Positions 60,190 to 64,000 of a stretch of 64,000 nucleotides of DNA are shown piece after piece; the first letter of the stretch is position 1, and each line of letters opens with the position of its first letter. The DNA is taken from NCBI RefSeq assembly GCF_001427795.1, contig NZ_LMHJ01000001.1:1575664-1639663 (forward strand). Reading direction: 5' to 3'. Source of the stretch: Nocardioides sp. Root682 (lineage in GTDB: Bacteria; Actinomycetota; Actinomycetes; Propionibacteriales; Nocardioidaceae). The notes below the pieces were generated by a model. The model ran no database searches, was not told the DNA's origin, and was given only the letters and a program-made list of their open reading frames with translations. The position numbers and the translations under genes are program-made.

Positions 60190-62025
60190 TCAGGGCCGGG
60201 TGACCTGGATGGTGACTCCATCGCCCAGGTTGATGATGGCGCCGGGAATCAGCTGGACAGCGATGCCGGGCTTGAGGTCCTCCGGCCCCAGCCCCGGCTG
60301 CACCAGGACGGTGCCGTTGGTCGAGCCCATGTCGGTCACGACGGCGGTGCCGTGGTCGGCACCGGTGCCGGGACGGACCTCCACATGGGTCGAGGAGATC
60401 TCGTGCAGCCGGCTCGGGACCGTGATCAGGGTCGGCTGCTCGGTCGAGGTGAATCGGCGGGCCTCCGGGGCGCGGCCGATGAGGACCGCGCGGTCCACGA
60501 CGATGGTCTGGCCGTCGGAGATGAGGAGCTTCGCGACCGGAGGGGTGATCGCCGGAGCCTGCGGCTGCCCCGGGATGCCGGCCGGAGGCACCGGCGGCTC
60601 GCCGCCACCCGCGATGGTCAGTCCGTCGTGCTCGAGCGGGAAGCCGGGCGGCGGAGGCACGGCACCACCGACGGGTTCCCACGAACCGATCGGGAGCGGC
60701 GGAGCATCAGCGACCGGGGAATCCATGGGCGGCGGGGGCGGCGTCCAGCCGGCGGGGGCGACCTCGGTGGCCCCACCCAGCGGCGGGAACGGCGGCGGCG
60801 GAACCGCCGGAGTGTCGGGCTCGGCAAGCGGATCGGGCTCGCTCGCTGCCGGAGCGGCAGGGACGTCGGCGGGGACGTCGGCGGGGACGTCGGTGGGGGC
60901 AGGGTTGTCCCAGGGGGTGACCCAGCCGGCCGGCGCAGCATGCTCGGGCGCGGCCGCGTCGTCCGCCGGCGCTTCCGTCGGCACCTCCGTGGCCGGAGGG
61001 ACCTCGCCCAGCGGGTCGTCCAGCGGGTCGGTGAGCGGGTCACCGAGCACCGGGTCCATGACCTCGGTGGCCGGACCCTCGTCGAACGGCGAGGCCTCGG
61101 CCTGGACGTCGTCCTCGACGGGGGTCTCCGTCATCGACTCGCCCACGGCGTCGTCGTCCGTCGCGCCGTCGACCACGGACTCGTCCAGGGCGTCGCCCTC
61201 GGACGAGGCGACCTCGACCTCGACGTCGGCCGGTTCCATCGTGGTCTCCGGTTCGGGGGCCAGGTGCGCGCCACCGAAGGACGGCGGCGGCGGGGGCTCC
61301 CAGGGCGCGTCGACCCCGGCAGCAAGACCGCCGGCCGCGAGGCCGCCGGCGACCAGGCCACCGGCCAGCATGGCGCCGTCGGCCGAGGCGCCGTCGGCCG
61401 AGGCGCCGTCGACCGGACCGCCCTCGGCCACCATGTCTTCTTCGGCCATCTCCTCGACCGTCTCGACGGGGGCATCGTCGATGTGCTCGTCCACGGCGGC
61501 GACCATCGCGACGTCATCACCCGCGTCGGTCATCGCACCCGTGGTCGGAGAAGCCAGCACGGCCGGCCGGTCGATGCGGCTGACCCGGACGAGTCCGCCC
61601 AGGATCGGGAAGTCGGCGGCGGGTGCGTCGTGGGCCATCGCGTCATCGGGCACCGTCACGGTCAGCGCGGTGACGCCCTCCACGGCACGCTCGACCCAGG
61701 TGTGGCTCGCAGCGCCGTCCAGCGCGACGTCCTCGCCCGCACCGGTGAGTGCTGCCGTGACGCCCTGGCCGCGCAGCAGGATCCGGGTGGGGCCGTCGTC
61801 GGTGCTCACCAGGACGAAACCCGGGATCCTGCTCAGGCCCGAGGCGAGCAGACCGTCGAGAACCTCGTCGAAACCGGCGCCGCTGTCGACCAGCGACCAG
61901 AGGGCGACAACCTGTTCCCTCTGCGACTCCGGCAGCAGGATCGTGACCTTGCTTCCGAACACCGCGAACCAGGATCCAGCGCGGTAGGACCAGGCACCGG
62001 TGGCGCCCGTGGCGATCTCGCTCAT
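60190..62025 (-). CDS. FHA-domain protein with novel N-terminal domain
   Basis: The 611-residue protein has an unrecognised globular N-terminal region (about 1-165), a low-complexity acidic and proline-rich middle (about 170-500, including DVPADVPADVPA and GASADGASADGA repeats), and a C-terminal FHA domain (about 510-611) with VLIGRAPEARR, LHEISSTHVEV and TDMGSTNGT. Start overlaps the PP2C stop (ATGA). It likely relays Ser/Thr phosphorylation counteracted by the phosphatase. Confidence 0.88.
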   Translation of the reverse strand: MSEIATGATGAWSYRAGSWFAVFGSKVTILLPESQREQVVALWSLVDSGAGFDEVLDGLLASGLSRIPGFVLVSTDDGPTRILLRGQGVTAALTGAGEDVALDGAASHTWVERAVEGVTALTVTVPDDAMAHDAPAADFPILGGLVRVSRIDRPAVLASPTTGAMTDAGDDVAMVAAVDEHIDDAPVETVEEMAEEDMVAEGGPVDGASADGASADGAMLAGGLVAGGLAAGGLAAGVDAPWEPPPPPSFGGAHLAPEPETTMEPADVEVEVASSEGDALDESVVDGATDDDAVGESMTETPVEDDVQAEASPFDEGPATEVMDPVLGDPLTDPLDDPLGEVPPATEVPTEAPADDAAAPEHAAPAGWVTPWDNPAPTDVPADVPADVPAAPAASEPDPLAEPDTPAVPPPPFPPLGGATEVAPAGWTPPPPPMDSPVADAPPLPIGSWEPVGGAVPPPPGFPLEHDGLTIAGGGEPPVPPAGIPGQPQAPAITPPVAKLLISDGQTIVVDRAVLIGRAPEARRFTSTEQPTLITVPSRLHEISSTHVEVRPGTGADHGTAVVTDMGSTNGTVLVQPGLGPEDLKPGIAVQLIPGAIINLGDGVTIQVTRP

Positions 62026-62882
62026 GGGAGAGCTCCCAACTTCTGCTCCAGACTCACCCGCTGCGCATCGGAGTCGTACGGATCTGTGTGGGTCAATCCC
62101 ACCACATCCACGACGACTGCGGTGGCGTTGTCGTGCCCGCCCGCACTCAGAGCAGCGGCGACGAGCTGTTCGGCGGCATCCCGGGGGTCCTCGCAGCCAC
62201 CCAGGATCGACCCGATCTGCTCGTCGCTGACCATTCCGCTGACCCCGTCCGAGCACAGCAGCAACCGCTCCGCTGCCGCCAGCGGCATCAGGAAGAAGTC
62301 CGCCTCCCCGCTCACGCTGCCGGGCAGGGCCGATCCGCCGAGCGCCCGGGTGATCACGTTGCGGCTCGGGTGCACGGCTGCCGCGGCGGCACTGATCTGG
62401 CCGGCGTCGACCATCTCTTGGACCAGGCTGTGATCGACGCTGACCTGCTCGAGGACGCCGTCGGTGTGCCGGTAGATCCGCGAGTCGCCGACGTTGGCCA
62501 GCAACCACCGCGGCCCGTCGTCGGAGTCGACCAGCAACGCCACGACGGCGGTCGTGCCGGCGGAGAACGACGCCGGCGCACCGTTGGCGCGCTGCTCGGC
62601 GTCGTAGGCAAGGATCCGGTCCTGCACCGCCTGCAGGGTGGAGGCGATCGCCTCGGCGCCGCGCGCTGCGTCGTACCCGTCGGCCGCGAGGCGTGCGAAC
62701 TCCTCGATGACGATGCCGCTGGCCACGTCGCCACGGTCGTGGCCGCCCATCCCGTCGGCGACGACGAAGACCGGAGGGTTGGCCAGATAGGCGTCCTCAT
62801 TGGCCGAGCGGACGAGCCCGACGTCGGTGGCCGAGCCGTGGTGCAGCTCGACCTGGCTGACGCCGATGATGCGCCCCGTCAT
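62022..62882 (-). CDS. PP2C-family Ser/Thr protein phosphatase
   Basis: The 286-residue phosphatase has RSANEDAYL, VVADGMGGHDRGDVAS, FSAGTTAVVALL, NVGDSRIYR, LLLCSDGVSGM and GGHDNATAVVVD, so both metal-binding aspartates are present. No membrane segment. ATG at 62882 starts the family homology; the frame upstream has none. It is divergent from the helicase-associated gene with only 33 bp between starts. Confidence 0.94.
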   Translation of the reverse strand: MTGRIIGVSQVELHHGSATDVGLVRSANEDAYLANPPVFVVADGMGGHDRGDVASGIVIEEFARLAADGYDAARGAEAIASTLQAVQDRILAYDAEQRANGAPASFSAGTTAVVALLVDSDDGPRWLLANVGDSRIYRHTDGVLEQVSVDHSLVQEMVDAGQISAAAAAVHPSRNVITRALGGSALPGSVSGEADFFLMPLAAAERLLLCSDGVSGMVSDEQIGSILGGCEDPRDAAEQLVAAALSAGGHDNATAVVVDVVGLTHTDPYDSDAQRVSLEQKLGALP

Positions 62883-62902
62883 GCGAGCCGGTCCGGTGTC
62901 GG

Positions 62903-62908
62903 TAGTTT
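62903..62908 (+). promoter_or_regulatory. -10 box of the helicase-associated gene, leaderless
   Basis: TAGTTT seven bases before the GTG at 62916, in the 33-bp divergent gap. Confidence 0.45.
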
Positions 62909-62915
62909 GGGCGGC

Positions 62916-64000
62916 GTGGGACCAGGACCTGAGGGGCACCGGTCGTTGGCCGACCAATTGCGGTCGTGGCCCGACGAGCGGCTCCAACGCCTGCTCGCAG
63001 CACGTCCCGACCTTGCCACCCCTGCCCCTCACGACTTCGGTCAACTCGCCTCGCGCGCCGCGGTGAGGAACTCGATTGCGCGAACGCTCGATGGCCTCAC
63101 CCGGGGCGAACTCTCCGTGCTTGATGCCCTCGTGGTGGCCGGTCAAACCACCGAATCCGAACTGATCTCGATCGTGTGGGCCGACCCGCCGTACGTGGCC
63201 GCGACGGCAGCCCGACTCGTCGACCTTGCCCTGGCCTGGGAGTCGCCCGAGGGACTGCGCGCACTCACCGGTGTCGCCGATGCCATGCTCGGCGGCGGCG
63301 AGGCCGGAATGAGCGGACTGCGTCCTCGCTCGCCCGCTCGGCGTGACCCCGTCGACCTGGAAGCCGTCATCGCGGCGCTACCGACCGAGGCGCGCGCGCT
63401 GCTCGACCACGTCGTGGCCAACGGTGGGACTGCCAAGCCCGGAACCGCCCGCATCGGCCTGCGTCCCGAGGACGCCGAGACCCCCGCGGAGCTCCTGATC
63501 GCGCACCGGCTGCTGCTGCCCGGCGGATCGCTGCAACCCGGCCTGCTGATGGCGCCCGGGGAGGTCGGCCTCGCGCTGCGAGGCGGACGTACGACGACCG
63601 CCCCGATCGACGAGCGTCCCCCCGTCGCGGCCGAGGCCCGGTCCCCGCGCCTGGCCCAGGGCGCCGCCGTCGGCGCCGCCACGGACGTCGTACGACGGAC
63701 CGAGACGCTGCTCGAGTGGTGGGGCGTACGACCCGCGGCTGCCCTGCGCACCACCGGGCTCGGCGTCCGGGAGCTGAAGGCGACAGCGACGTACCTCCAG
63801 GTCTCCGATGTGGTCGCCGCGCTGCTCGTGGAGGTGGCGGCCGAGGCCGGGCTGCTCGGCAACCGCGCCGACTCCGACGGCAATCCCGTGTGGGTGCCGA
63901 CCGAGCAGTTCGACGTCTGGCTCGAGCTCCCGACCGCCGAGAAGTGGTCGGTGCTCGCCCGCGCCTGGCTGGCCAGCGCGCGGTTGCCGTCGCTCGTCGG
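62916..64000 (+). CDS. helicase-associated (XPB/Ssl2-like) domain protein, partial
   Basis: The open frame runs from GTG at 62916 to the end of the window (361 codons) without a stop, so the gene is truncated by the window edge. The visible N-terminal part (SLADQLRSWPDERLQRLLAARPDL, TRGELSVLDALVVAG, ALRTTGLGVRELKATA) resembles the helicase-associated N-terminal domain of large actinobacterial proteins linked to XPB/Ssl2-like helicases. It may act in DNA repair. No ATPase motif falls inside the part seen. Confidence 0.8.
   Translation, partial: MGPGPEGHRSLADQLRSWPDERLQRLLAARPDLATPAPHDFGQLASRAAVRNSIARTLDGLTRGELSVLDALVVAGQTTESELISIVWADPPYVAATAARLVDLALAWESPEGLRALTGVADAMLGGGEAGMSGLRPRSPARRDPVDLEAVIAALPTEARALLDHVVANGGTAKPGTARIGLRPEDAETPAELLIAHRLLLPGGSLQPGLLMAPGEVGLALRGGRTTTAPIDERPPVAAEARSPRLAQGAAVGAATDVVRRTETLLEWWGVRPAAALRTTGLGVRELKATATYLQVSDVVAALLVEVAAEAGLLGNRADSDGNPVWVPTEQFDVWLELPTAEKWSVLARAWLASARLPSLV

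Noticed and set aside
61378..61411. short tandem repeats as a CRISPR or minisatellite
   Set aside because: They encode ADGAS and are part of the low-complexity linker of the FHA protein; no spacers.

Overview
The window is high-GC DNA, densely packed with genes on both strands, using GTG and TTG starts freely. It carries several actinobacterial family markers (DUF2530, DUF3027, DUF4032, DUF4245, PIN-PhoH, choice-of-anchor P). Gene content and style fit a Nocardioides-like actinomycete (Nocardioidaceae); this is inference from family content, not a search. I see no prophage, insertion sequence, plasmid gene, CRISPR array or rRNA; nearly everything looks like chromosomal core or lineage genes.

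Layout. 0-7.6 kb: a tRNA-like remnant, an SPFH protein, a SIMPL protein coupled to a small Cys/His protein, a pfkB-truA-methyltransferase run, xseAB, a kelch lipoprotein and a DUF4245 protein. 7.7-10.7 kb: a molybdate operon (HTH-Mop protein, modA, modB, modC). 10.8-13.6 kb: glpX and two alpha/beta hydrolases. 13.7-18.0 kb: a complete sugar ABC importer on the minus strand. 18.1-22.6 kb: DUF4032, asparaginase, YdeI-like and secreted proteins. 22.6-28.3 kb: a thiamine operon on the minus strand under a TPP riboswitch, in the order thiE-thiO-thiS-thiG-tenI-like-thiD-thiC. 28.4-30.7 kb: an acidic-repeat peptide, a cupin/JmjC-like oxygenase and a sucrase/ferredoxin-like protein. 30.7-39.4 kb: a flavin monooxygenase, two secreted proteins, a class I fumarase, TetR and an acyl-CoA ligase. 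39.5-47.2 kb: zinc ribbon, GGDEF-EAL protein, class II fumarase, membrane and cell-wall proteins, PIN-PhoH. 47.4-52.6 kb: trmB and the str operon (rpsL-rpsG-fusA-tuf). 52.8-59.0 kb: two MFS transporters, MarR, small actinobacterial proteins, cold-shock protein, GNAT. 59.0-64.0 kb: a PP2C-FHA-RDD/FHA signalling operon and the start of a helicase-associated gene that leaves the window.

How genes work together. The mod genes import molybdate. The thi genes make both halves of thiamine (HMP by ThiC/ThiD, thiazole by ThiO/ThiS/ThiG, condensation by ThiE) and are controlled together by TPP. Many gene pairs share ATGA or GTGA overlaps, implying translational coupling. At least a dozen genes have a TANNNT box 6-8 bases before the start codon, the arrangement expected for leaderless mRNAs; this also settles several start choices.

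Most interesting items: (1) the acidic SDGTD-repeat peptide beside a probable Fe(II)/2-oxoglutarate hydroxylase; (2) two copies of a short spacer element that exactly fills the gap between stop and start codons in the mod and thi operons, with a covarying terminal stem; (3) an MFS gene with a good Shine-Dalgarno but an ACG where the start codon should be; (4) an unusually short ThiD.
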